This document shows positions 29,349 to 36,788 of a stretch of DNA of 64,000 nucleotides, piece by piece. Where the stretch lies: assembly GCA_012729015.1 (NCBI GenBank), contig JAAYDY010000054.1:20876-84875 (forward strand). Direction: 5' to 3'. The notes under the pieces were generated by a model. It saw only the letters and a program-made list of their open reading frames with translations. It had not been told where the DNA came from and did no database searches. The DNA is from Phycisphaerae bacterium. GTDB taxonomy: Bacteria > Planctomycetota > Phycisphaerae > FEN-1346 > JAACEH01. Numbering within the stretch: the first letter of the stretch is position 1; each line of letters starts with the position of its first letter. Both the position numbers and the translations under genes were made by a program.

Positions 29349-29548
29349 ACTCGCTCCCGTCAAACCGGACTGCTGGCATAGCGACAGCGGCTGCCCGGCC
29401 GACCAGTGCTGTTATCGTGTGTGGCCATACCGCAACTTGAACCCAACTGGGCCGCAACGCGCCGGCGCCGATCCGGCATATGGCAGCGCAATGCGTGAGG
29501 TCGCACGGGAGAGCGGCCCCGCCCGCCGTGTTGCCGTCCAGGCAGAGC

Positions 29549-31228
29549 CTAACGATTCTTCACTTCCGGCAGGACGCGGCCGTCGAGGTCGGCGGGGATC
29601 GGCCGCCCGAGCAGGTACAGCAGCGTAGGCACCAGGTCGACGGTCTGGGCGACGTTCACCGTGCCGCGCGGCACGCCGGGCCCGGCCAACAGCATCGGCA
29701 CCAGCATGTCCGCGGGCCGCAGGCCGCCGTGACCAGCGCGGTTCTGTGTGCGGAAGTCCCAACCCGGAGCGGCAAAGACCGCCAGGTCCCCTGCCCTGCG
29801 GGCTCGGAAGTAGGCCACGAGCTGCGCCGGAAGGCCGGGGAACTCGGTGGCGACCGTCGCCGCGAGCCACTCCTCAGGCGAGTGGGCCGATCCGTCGAGC
29901 ATGGCCGCCGGCACGTGCCCCTGCCAACCGAGCGGATCGTCGCCCGCGATCCGATGATAGCTGATTCCCGCGCCGCGGCCGCCCGGCTGCCGGAACTCCA
30001 CTTCGCCGCCCTTGCGGACCAGTCGGACCACCTCCGGCCCGACGGCATACGCCACGGCGTCAACGGCTTCCTCCTCAACCAGGGTGGCCATGAGGTTCAC
30101 GCGGCTTCCGTCGCAGGTCGGGTAGTCGGCCATATCGGACGCATCGGGCCGCACGGGCCACGCGGCGAAAGCGGACTTGCCGTCCGCCCCGTCCACGGGC
30201 TTGCGCAGGCATAGGGCCCAGTAGCAGTCCCCGCTTCCGTACAGGACGGTGGAGAAGCGTTCATAGTAGTCGCGCCGATCCTGGAAACTCGTTTTCTCCC
30301 ACAGGGTCTTGTCGGCAATGTCCAGCCCCACGCGCTGCTTCAGGAAGTCGTGTATCGGAAAGTGCTGCGTGACCTCGCACAGGCTGTGGTCGCTGACCAG
30401 GGCGAGGGTGATCTTGTCGATCAATCCGGCACGCTCGATGTCGCCGAGCACGCGGCCGATCTGCCGGTCGGTGTGAACGAGCGCCTTGCGGTACACGTCC
30501 GACTCGACGCCGAGGCCGTAGGCGCGGAAGTCGGGCGCCAGCAGATAGACCACTGTGATAGCGGGAAACTCGCGCCGCACCACGGCCGTGTCGATCACCT
30601 CGTTGAGGCGATACAAGGTCAGGCGGTCGACGAACTCGAACCACCCAAAGAAGAACGGCGGCCCGGCGGAAGTCCAGTTCTCAAAGAAGTGCGTGCTGCC
30701 GCGATGGGCCTGGAGAAACAGGCTGAAGGTCGTCCGGTCGGGAAACTGCTCGTAAAGGGTCGCCGCCCGGTGGTCGGTGTCCAGGTGGTTCTTCTGGCTG
30801 ATCGTCTCGTAGTTGCGCCACACCAGCCGGTTGCGGTCGAACCAGTTGATGCCGGTGATGCCGTGATGACCGGGAAACTGCCCCGTCATGACGCTGGTTT
30901 CGTTGGCCAGGGTGACCGAGGGGATGTTGACTACGGTTCGCGGCGCGTAGAGCCCACGATCCACGAAGTACTTGCGAATGGCCGGCAGTTGGCCGGCATC
31001 GAGCATCTCCTGGAAGATGAACGGGTTGACGCCATCGACGAAGAACACGATGGCCCCGTCCACCTGGTCCGTAACGCGGGCGACGCGGTCGAACGGAAGG
31101 AAGTATGTGTCGGCCGGCCCGTCGGCCGAGGGAACGCCGCAACCGGCCAGGGCGGCCAGGAGCACCAGGACCCATACCAGGAGAAGGGTTGCCGGCGGAA
31201 AAAGACAACGCGAGGCTCGTTTCTGCAT
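29549..31228 (-). CDS. Lipoprotein phosphodiesterase of the alkaline phosphatase superfamily
   Basis: A 559-residue lipoprotein with a signal peptide ending in the lipobox LAGC (LLAALAGCG). The mature part is a type I phosphodiesterase/nucleotide pyrophosphatase-like domain: metal Asp in VFFVDGVNPF, the nucleophile region PSVTLANETSVMTGQFPGHHG, and ALVSDHSLCEV with the metal-binding DH. It probably hydrolyses phosphoester or phosphonate bonds outside the cytoplasm. Start 31228 is picked because GGAG lies eight bases upstream. It is the last gene of a three-gene minus-strand unit with 31269-32750 and 32806-33468. Confidence 0.78.
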   Translation of the reverse strand: MQKRASRCLFPPATLLLVWVLVLLAALAGCGVPSADGPADTYFLPFDRVARVTDQVDGAIVFFVDGVNPFIFQEMLDAGQLPAIRKYFVDRGLYAPRTVVNIPSVTLANETSVMTGQFPGHHGITGINWFDRNRLVWRNYETISQKNHLDTDHRAATLYEQFPDRTTFSLFLQAHRGSTHFFENWTSAGPPFFFGWFEFVDRLTLYRLNEVIDTAVVRREFPAITVVYLLAPDFRAYGLGVESDVYRKALVHTDRQIGRVLGDIERAGLIDKITLALVSDHSLCEVTQHFPIHDFLKQRVGLDIADKTLWEKTSFQDRRDYYERFSTVLYGSGDCYWALCLRKPVDGADGKSAFAAWPVRPDASDMADYPTCDGSRVNLMATLVEEEAVDAVAYAVGPEVVRLVRKGGEVEFRQPGGRGAGISYHRIAGDDPLGWQGHVPAAMLDGSAHSPEEWLAATVATEFPGLPAQLVAYFRARRAGDLAVFAAPGWDFRTQNRAGHGGLRPADMLVPMLLAGPGVPRGTVNVAQTVDLVPTLLYLLGRPIPADLDGRVLPEVKNR

Positions 31229-31268
31229 GAGGCTCACTCCATGGCAGTCTGCGCCGTGCGGCCCGGGG

Positions 31269-32750
31269 TCACCGATTCGTCGGCCACGGGGCGCCGGTCA
31301 GATTGCTCATCTGGCGGGGAATGTCGCTCGACCGCATCAACTCGGGCAACGGCCCGATGGTGGACATGATGAACGTGGTGCTGTTGGTGCGCCTCAGGCT
31401 GCCGTGGGTCGATGCTACGGGGACGGTTCCGGCGAACCCTTTGGCGCCGCTGTAGGATCTGTCCTTGAGAGAACACAGAACGTCGGGCGGATTCTCGACC
31501 AGGCCGACATGGGCCCGCCACAGCCGCTCCAGCGACGCCGGATACGCATGAAGCGCCGTGGCCCGCAGCAGCGCGTCGGCCCCGAAGAAACCGTCGGCGT
31601 CCGCCTGGCCGGCCATCCCGTCGAGCACGGGCTTGAGTTCCAGCGGATCGCCTTCGAGCGGCTCGTAGGCAAACCGGCCGTTGCGGTGCCGTACCACGGC
31701 CCGCTGGCCGCCGGGGGCCAGAACCACCACCGTTTCGCCGTCGGCGTAGCTGGCCAACTCCACCGCATCGAGCTGGACCATGTCGGCGGCCAGGGCGGCC
31801 GGCCGCTGAGTGCAGAAGGCTGCATAGGTGACCAGGCCGAACGGGGCGTAGACCACGTCCTGCGGGCCGCTGAGCGACCCCCGCAGACGCCAGCCCTTGT
31901 CCTTCAGGAACGATTCGATCGGCGCTCGCGTCGCCGGCGTGTACGTGTGGCCGTGGTCGGCCATGAGGGTCAGCTTGACCAGTCCGTGGGTCTCCCAGAG
32001 CACCTGGTGGACCAGGCGCTCCACCTCGCGGAGGCACTGCCGCTGGCCTTCAGCGCCGAGCCGCGTCCCGACGCCCGCCGAGCTGACGAAATAGGCGATG
32101 AACTCCTGCGTCTCGGCGCGGTCGAACTTGCGCTTCGCGTCGTTGAGCTCCTTGCCGAACACCTCGGTAGGCATCACGTACCCGATGGCGTCCCAGAGCA
32201 GGTCGGCGCGGTAATCGAGCAGCCGGTTGTAGGGCTGGCTGCGTCCGCTCATGTACTCGCCGGCCCCGCCCACCACGAGGTTGCGCCGCCGGTCGAAATA
32301 CGCGGCCTCGATGCCGCGGCACGCGATGTACCCGAGGGTGTCCTCCAGACAAGGATCGGACATGGTCGGATACCCGGTAATGACCCGCGACGGGGCATGG
32401 AACACCCTCAGGCCGCCCTCGTCGTAGTAGGCCTTCACCAGGTCGTAGCTGAATCCGTCGAGGATGATCACCAGGTGCCGGCAGCTCGCCGGCGGCAGCT
32501 CGTCCAGCCGCGTGACGTGGTCGGCCCTGCCGTCGCCGCCGGTGTCGTAGCCGATGCGGTCGGCGCGGCCGGTCTCGGTGTCGGCAAACGTGAAGAAGTC
32601 GGCCAGCCCGTCGCCGTCGGTGTCGTAGGCGGCCAACGCCTGCGATTGCAGCGCGGCATCGCCCATCGACTCCGCCGGAAAATGGACCGGCTTCTGGCAG
32701 CCGCACAACGAGGCCAGTGCAGCCACAACTACGAACGCCACTGCTCTCAT
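31269..32750 (-). CDS. Second phosphodiesterase-like lipoprotein with DxDxDG repeats
   Basis: A 493-residue lipoprotein (lipobox LCGC, residues about 14-17). After the anchor come two calcium-binding-like repeats, YDTDGDGLADF and YDTGGDGRADH, of the thrombospondin-3/EF-hand loop type. Then follows an alkaline-phosphatase-superfamily domain: VIILDGFSYDLV, VITGYPTMSD with a possible Thr nucleophile, and LMADHGHTYTP with the metal DHGH. The start at 32750 has GGAGAGG upstream. Both this and the neighbouring enzyme are exported to the same surface, with a 40-base gap, so they may act on one substrate. Confidence 0.72.
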   Translation of the reverse strand: MRAVAFVVVAALASLCGCQKPVHFPAESMGDAALQSQALAAYDTDGDGLADFFTFADTETGRADRIGYDTGGDGRADHVTRLDELPPASCRHLVIILDGFSYDLVKAYYDEGGLRVFHAPSRVITGYPTMSDPCLEDTLGYIACRGIEAAYFDRRRNLVVGGAGEYMSGRSQPYNRLLDYRADLLWDAIGYVMPTEVFGKELNDAKRKFDRAETQEFIAYFVSSAGVGTRLGAEGQRQCLREVERLVHQVLWETHGLVKLTLMADHGHTYTPATRAPIESFLKDKGWRLRGSLSGPQDVVYAPFGLVTYAAFCTQRPAALAADMVQLDAVELASYADGETVVVLAPGGQRAVVRHRNGRFAYEPLEGDPLELKPVLDGMAGQADADGFFGADALLRATALHAYPASLERLWRAHVGLVENPPDVLCSLKDRSYSGAKGFAGTVPVASTHGSLRRTNSTTFIMSTIGPLPELMRSSDIPRQMSNLTGAPWPTNR

Positions 32751-32805
32751 GCTATCCTCTCCGGGAATCCCAAACGCCGCAGGATCAGACGGCGGCGTGC
32801 GGCAG

Positions 32806-33468
32806 CTATTCACGGCTGTCCGTGACGGGTTCGGCCGGCTCGCTTGCAGGCCCCACCGACGGCGTGGCAGGCAATTCCGAATCGCCCTGTGGCCGCGGCG
32901 TCGCCAGAAGAACCCGCGTCTGCTCCGGCGTCAGCTCCCTGCTGATCAATTCGGTGTATCGCCGGTTCATCTCGTTCGTAATCTCCTGCCGCCGCTGAAC
33001 CAGGGCCCACAGCTCCTGCTTGAGCTGCCGGACCCGCTCCGGGTCCGACGCTGCGGTCCGCTCGGCGGCTTCGGCCTGACGGCGGAGTTCCTCCTGCGAC
33101 GCACGGGTCTCGCGGAGCGCCTCGTCGGCCATCCGGGCGACGGACTCGTTGACGGCCACGAGCCGCTCGCGCTGCTCGTCGCTCAATCGCGTGGCGTCGT
33201 CGTCGGTGCGACTCAGCCACTGCAGCCGCGACGCCGCGGCCAGATGGTACTCCTGCCGAAGGGTCTCGATGGACCGATCCAGCGGCGAGCCGGCGGGCAG
33301 CGCGCCCGTGTTGCCGTCGCCGCCGGACGTCGTTGCCTCGGCCGCCCGACCCGACCCGGATGCGGGCGCAACGTCGCCCGGCGATCCGTCGCCGCCCAGA
33401 AACACCCACGCCCCCACAATGGCCAGCACGCCGATCCCGGCCAATACCAGCAGAGTCGTCGACTTCAC
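32806..33468 (-). CDS. Membrane-anchored coiled-coil protein, hypothetical
   Basis: A 220-residue protein of no family known to me. Residues 5-23 form a transmembrane anchor (TLLVLAGIGVLAIVGAWVF), then comes a Gly/Ser/Pro-rich linker of about 40 residues. Residues about 65-170 are charged heptad-like helix (RLSDEQRERLVAVNESVARMA, RQAEAAERTAASDPERVRQL) that should form a coiled coil. The start is the GTG at 33468, with GGGGGGAAG just upstream. It is the first gene of the unit with the two phosphodiesterase lipoproteins and may tether or space them. Confidence 0.55.
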   Translation of the reverse strand: MKSTTLLVLAGIGVLAIVGAWVFLGGDGSPGDVAPASGSGRAAEATTSGGDGNTGALPAGSPLDRSIETLRQEYHLAAASRLQWLSRTDDDATRLSDEQRERLVAVNESVARMADEALRETRASQEELRRQAEAAERTAASDPERVRQLKQELWALVQRRQEITNEMNRRYTELISRELTPEQTRVLLATPRPQGDSELPATPSVGPASEPAEPVTDSRE

Positions 33469-33558
33469 TGCTTCCCCCCTGACGAATCGTCTCCCCGGCC
33501 GGGTCACGATACGTACACGGTCTGCGCCGCGCGCAGACGCCGCCGGCAGGCCTCCGGG

Positions 33559-34629
33559 CTACTTCACCCGGATCAGCTCATAGTCCCGCGAGCCCAGGCC
33601 AATGGCCTCAGCGTGGCGGACCTGCACGTCGCACTCGATCTCCGGACGCATGTGCGTGAAGAGGTTGCCGCCGGCCTCCTGCTTGAGCAAGTCCAGCGTG
33701 GCCTGGTCCACGGCCACGGGATCGTCGCCGGCCAGGATGCCCACGTCGTCGCAGGCTGCCTTCTGTTTGGTGCCGAAGCAGTCGCAGTCGCGGGTAATGT
33801 GCGTCGCGAAGTTGAAGTAGACCATCTTGCCGTCGTGGTGCTTGTGCACCGCGAGGCAATGCTCGGCCATTTTCTCCTGGAGCTCCGCCGGCGCGACGCC
33901 CCAGTCGAAGCCCACCGCGCCGAACCGGCACACCGCCAGACACTCGCCGCACCCGATACACTTGGCCTTGTCGAGCACGGCTGCCTTCTTCACCGTGATC
34001 GCCTCGGCCGGACACCACCGGGCACACGCGCCGCAGGCGGTGCACTTCTCGGACTTGAAGATCGGATACGAGCCGTGATGCTGGCTCATCTTGCCCGCGC
34101 GGCTCACGAGGCCCATGGCCACGTTCTTGATCGACGCGCCGAAACCCGCCGCCACGTGGCCCGTCACGTGCGTCAGCACGACGAACCCGTCGGCGTGGTA
34201 CGCCACGCTGGCAATCGGCACCTGGCTGTAGTGCTTGCCCTTGACCGGCATCATGACCTGGCTGTTGCCGCGCAACCCGTCGGCGATGATCACCGGACAG
34301 CCGAGTGTCTCGCTCGTGAAGCCATGGGCCTGGCAGAGGTTGAGGTAGTCCACGGCATCGGCCCGCTGGCCGCGATAGAGCGTCGTGGAGTCGGTGACGA
34401 ATGGCTTGGAGCCGCCCGCGGCAAGAACCTTCGCGAAGGCCTTCGCAATCGGCGGCCGCAGGTATCCGTTGCCGCCCTTCTCGCCAAGGTGCTGCTTGAT
34501 GCCGATCAGTTCTTCCTTGCCGAACCGCTTGGCGAAGCCGGCTTTCTGGTACAGTTTCAGGGCCTTGCGGGCGTGCTGCTCGGGCGTCTCGCCCTGGCCG
34601 ACCGGAATGAAATACACCGTGCTTTTCAT
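33559..34629 (-). CDS. DUF362 protein with two 4Fe-4S clusters
   Basis: A 356-residue protein. The N-terminal 190 residues belong to DUF362 (FVTDSTTLYRGQRADAVDYL, KGKHYSQVPIASVAYHADG), often described as an uncharacterised Fe-S-associated protein. Two ferredoxin motifs follow: CTACGACARWCP and CIGCGECLAVCRFGA, each with Cys-x2-Cys-x2-Cys and a distant Cys that ligate 4Fe-4S clusters. Electron transfer is likely; the partner is not evident. The ATG at 34629 is preceded by GGAG about 13 bases upstream. The gene is separated by 90 bases from the following phosphodiesterase unit. Confidence 0.85.
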   Translation of the reverse strand: MKSTVYFIPVGQGETPEQHARKALKLYQKAGFAKRFGKEELIGIKQHLGEKGGNGYLRPPIAKAFAKVLAAGGSKPFVTDSTTLYRGQRADAVDYLNLCQAHGFTSETLGCPVIIADGLRGNSQVMMPVKGKHYSQVPIASVAYHADGFVVLTHVTGHVAAGFGASIKNVAMGLVSRAGKMSQHHGSYPIFKSEKCTACGACARWCPAEAITVKKAAVLDKAKCIGCGECLAVCRFGAVGFDWGVAPAELQEKMAEHCLAVHKHHDGKMVYFNFATHITRDCDCFGTKQKAACDDVGILAGDDPVAVDQATLDLLKQEAGGNLFTHMRPEIECDVQVRHAEAIGLGSRDYELIRVK

Positions 34630-34774
34630 CGTCAACAGACTCCGTTTTCGCCGAATCGACTGCTTCGTTTCACCGGGCCGCGCCGCCGGCGCTCGGCGTC
34701 TTCGGCACAGACGCCCTCCGTACGGCTGCAAACTGGACGGATCGTCACGGTGCTGATACTACAACGCTGCATCG

Positions 34775-34884
34775 TGGCATGGGCATCCTGCCCATGCGTC
34801 CCACGGGCATCTTGCCCATGGACGAACCGCGCGGTGCAGGGCCAAGATGGCCCTGCGACTCACGGGCAGGATGCCCGTGCCACA
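34775..34884. repeat. R2 repeat cluster: four consecutive short hairpins
   Basis: Four palindromes lie in a row: CATGGGCATCCTGCCCATG (34778-34796), CGGGCATCTTGCCCATG (34804-34820), GCAGGGCCAAGATGGCCCTG (from 34836) and CACGGGCAGGATGCCCGTG (34861-34879). Each has a six- to eight-base GC stem and a five-base centre such as ATCCT or AAGAT. The intergenic space 34630-34911 contains nothing else that I can support. Confidence 0.7.
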
Positions 34885-34911
34885 GTAAAAAGGCCGCGTG
34901 GCGTCGCGGTG

Positions 34912-35235
34912 CTAAGCAAACGGCCCCTTGCCGGGATTCTCCTGATCGTCCTCGTCCTCGCCCTCGTCGCCTTCCCAATCGGATTTCCACTTGTCGCTCT
35001 CGTCGATGTCGTCCATCTCGCGCTCCATGAACTTCATCATCTTCTCCTGGAGCGGCGCCAGGCGGCGGTATTGCATGAGCTGCGCCGCATAGGCCTGGTT
35101 CAGCCCATCCAGCCTCAGCAATTGCCATTTCAGCAGGCACTCCGGCTCCTTGATATTCGAAAACGGGTTGCACCGCAACCGCACTTCGCCGTGCGGCCCA
35201 ATGTCGCCGAATTCGCATTCGCTGCACTGTAGCAT
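34912..35235 (-). CDS. Small cysteine-rich, acidic-tailed conserved protein
   Basis: A 107-residue protein. Four Cys (4, 7, 22 and 33 in LQCSECEFG, LRCNPF and PECLLKW) suggest a structural zinc site, followed by a helical segment rich in Leu and Met (QLMQYRRLAPLQEKMMKFMEREM) and a strongly acidic tail (EGDEGEDEDDQENPG). I recognise the general pattern from planctomycete genomes but know of no function. The start at 35235 is fixed by GGAGGAGG six bases upstream; the earlier ATG at 35253 lies before that SD. Confidence 0.7.
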   Translation of the reverse strand: MLQCSECEFGDIGPHGEVRLRCNPFSNIKEPECLLKWQLLRLDGLNQAYAAQLMQYRRLAPLQEKMMKFMEREMDDIDESDKWKSDWEGDEGEDEDDQENPGKGPFA

Positions 35236-35370
35236 GGCTGCCTCCTCCACCAACCGCCCCGCCCTGCAAACAGCAGCCTCCGCGCCGCCGCCCGCACACA
35301 GGACACAATCATTCTACACTCCGAACGGCCGGCGCTCTATGATTAAAGGACAAGCTGCCGTGGCCGCCCG

Positions 35371-35588
35371 GGGTGGCATGGTCTGGCCGTCCGCCAGACC
35401 ATGACGATGCGCAGCAGGACGTAGGGTGGCTGCTTGCAGCCACGCGGAAAGAGATGCAGGGTGGGTCCCCCGGGACCCACGCGGCAGGAACGACGCCAGG
35501 GGCAGGATGCCCCTGGCACGCACGGGCAAGATGCCCGTGCCACGGTACAACCCCTGGTGGCATGGTCTGGCCGAAGGCCAGGCCATGA
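35371..35588. repeat. Dense mixed repeat cluster of R1 and R2 units
   Basis: Within 220 bases: GTGGCATGGTCTGGCCG at 35373 and again at 35558, each closed by an inverted arm (CCAGACCATG and CCAGGCCATG); an R1 copy CGTAGGGTGGCTGC...CCACGCGG (35420-35447); a second R1 core GGGTCCCCCGGGACCC (35462-35478); and R2 hairpins CCAGGGGCAGGATGCCCCTG (from 35497) and CACGGGCAAGATGCCCGTG (35521-35539). The 381-base interval 35236-35616 holds these repeats and no gene. Confidence 0.75.
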
Positions 35589-35616
35589 AGACGCGCAGCA
35601 ACAAGGAGCAACGTCC

Positions 35617-35955
35617 ATGGAATGCAGCCTGACACAGAAATCGTGTGTGCCCTGCCGCGGCGGCATACCCCCGTTGGAGCCTGAGAAGATCAAGCAGTTG
35701 CTCGCCGAACTGGGCAACGATTGGCAGGTGGTGGACGGCCCTCGCCTGGAGAAGACCTACAAGTTCAAGGACTTCAAGCAGGCCCTGGCCTTTGTCAACC
35801 GCGTCGGCGCCGTGGCCGAGGCCGAAGGCCACCACCCGGTGATCACCTTCACCTGGGGCCGCGCGACTCTGCAACTGTGGACCCACAAGATCCACGGCCT
35901 CCACGAAAACGATTTCATCCTCGCCGCCAAAGCCGATGCGGTGGCGGAGGGGTAA
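35617..35955 (+). CDS. phhB: Pterin-4a-carbinolamine dehydratase
   Basis: A 112-residue protein of the PCD/DCoH family that dehydrates 4a-hydroxytetrahydrobiopterin and helps recycle the pterin cofactor. The catalytic region GHHPVITFTWGRATLQLWTHKIHGLHENDFILAAK has the conserved His-His-Pro and THK..GLHENDF signatures. The Cys residues near the start (CSLTQKSCVPCRGG) are common in bacterial members. The ATG at 35617 follows AAGGAG. No phenylalanine hydroxylase gene is in the window; the enzyme may serve molybdopterin or another pterin route. Confidence 0.93.
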   Translation: MECSLTQKSCVPCRGGIPPLEPEKIKQLLAELGNDWQVVDGPRLEKTYKFKDFKQALAFVNRVGAVAEAEGHHPVITFTWGRATLQLWTHKIHGLHENDFILAAKADAVAEG

Positions 35956-35965
35956 TACGGGGGTG

Positions 35966-36781
35966 TCACCACCACGGGAAGATGGATCGCATCACCCGAT
36001 TGGGGGATGTCTCGCACCAATCAAGCCATTTCAGCAGAGTGATGAACCCAAAGCTGAGCAGCAGCATCCCGGGCAGGATCCAGACCAGCCGGCGCTCCCA
36101 CTTGGCCCGGTGCTCTCCGCGCCAGATGCGCCACGCCGCCAGAGTCGATACCCCTACCGCAAGTGCCGACCCTGCCGTCACGATCAACGGATTGTCCGGC
36201 AGAAGCCCAATGACCGCCACAACGACGACCAGGCGCCACAGGGCAGGCAGAAGACGCAATCTGGGTTTCGGCCGCGACGGCCGCCACGTCCGCACATGCT
36301 CACAGAGCGTATCGAAGTCTACGACGTAAGACGGAACTACCAGGTCGCTGGACCAATGCCCGGCCATCTCAATGCAGACCATCTCCTCGGTGATCAGAAC
36401 CGACACGGCCTCGTCCTGCCGCACTACCAGCGGAGGGCGGCCTTCGATGCGACTGATGATGCAGTCGGGCCACACTTCCACCCGGGTCACTCTGCCGAAT
36501 CTCACACTCCACCAGTACCCGACGAGGAATATCACCGCCACGAACACAGCACAAGCGCAGGTGCATGCCAGGACAAAGCCCAGCCCGTCGAACCAGTCGG
36601 TCCGGCCCCGCACGATAACCAGAACGACATGAACCGCGCCCAACACAACGGCTACGCTCGCAAGCGCCCGTGCGGCCTCTCGCACCTGCCGACCAAACGA
36701 GACCCGAAACGCCTCCTCGTCGAACGTGTGTACGCTCAGCAGCTGGGGGATGAAGGTGTTCGGGCTCGACGAATCGCCCAT
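35966..36781 (-). CDS. Hypothetical membrane protein downstream of priA
   Basis: A 271-residue protein I do not recognise. Four hydrophobic helices are visible: ASVAVVLGAVHVVLVIV, GFVLACTCACAVFVAVIFLVGY, VVVVAVIGLLP with TAGSALAVGVSTLAAW, and LVWILPGMLLLSFGFITLL. Between helices two and three is a soluble domain of about 100 residues containing WPDCIISRIEGRPPLVVRQDE, which may face the cytoplasm. GAGG precedes the ATG by six bases. It starts seven bases after the priA stop and is therefore probably co-transcribed with priA. Confidence 0.6.
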   Translation of the reverse strand: MGDSSSPNTFIPQLLSVHTFDEEAFRVSFGRQVREAARALASVAVVLGAVHVVLVIVRGRTDWFDGLGFVLACTCACAVFVAVIFLVGYWWSVRFGRVTRVEVWPDCIISRIEGRPPLVVRQDEAVSVLITEEMVCIEMAGHWSSDLVVPSYVVDFDTLCEHVRTWRPSRPKPRLRLLPALWRLVVVVAVIGLLPDNPLIVTAGSALAVGVSTLAAWRIWRGEHRAKWERRLVWILPGMLLLSFGFITLLKWLDWCETSPNRVMRSIFPWW

Positions 36782-36788
36782 GGGCGCC

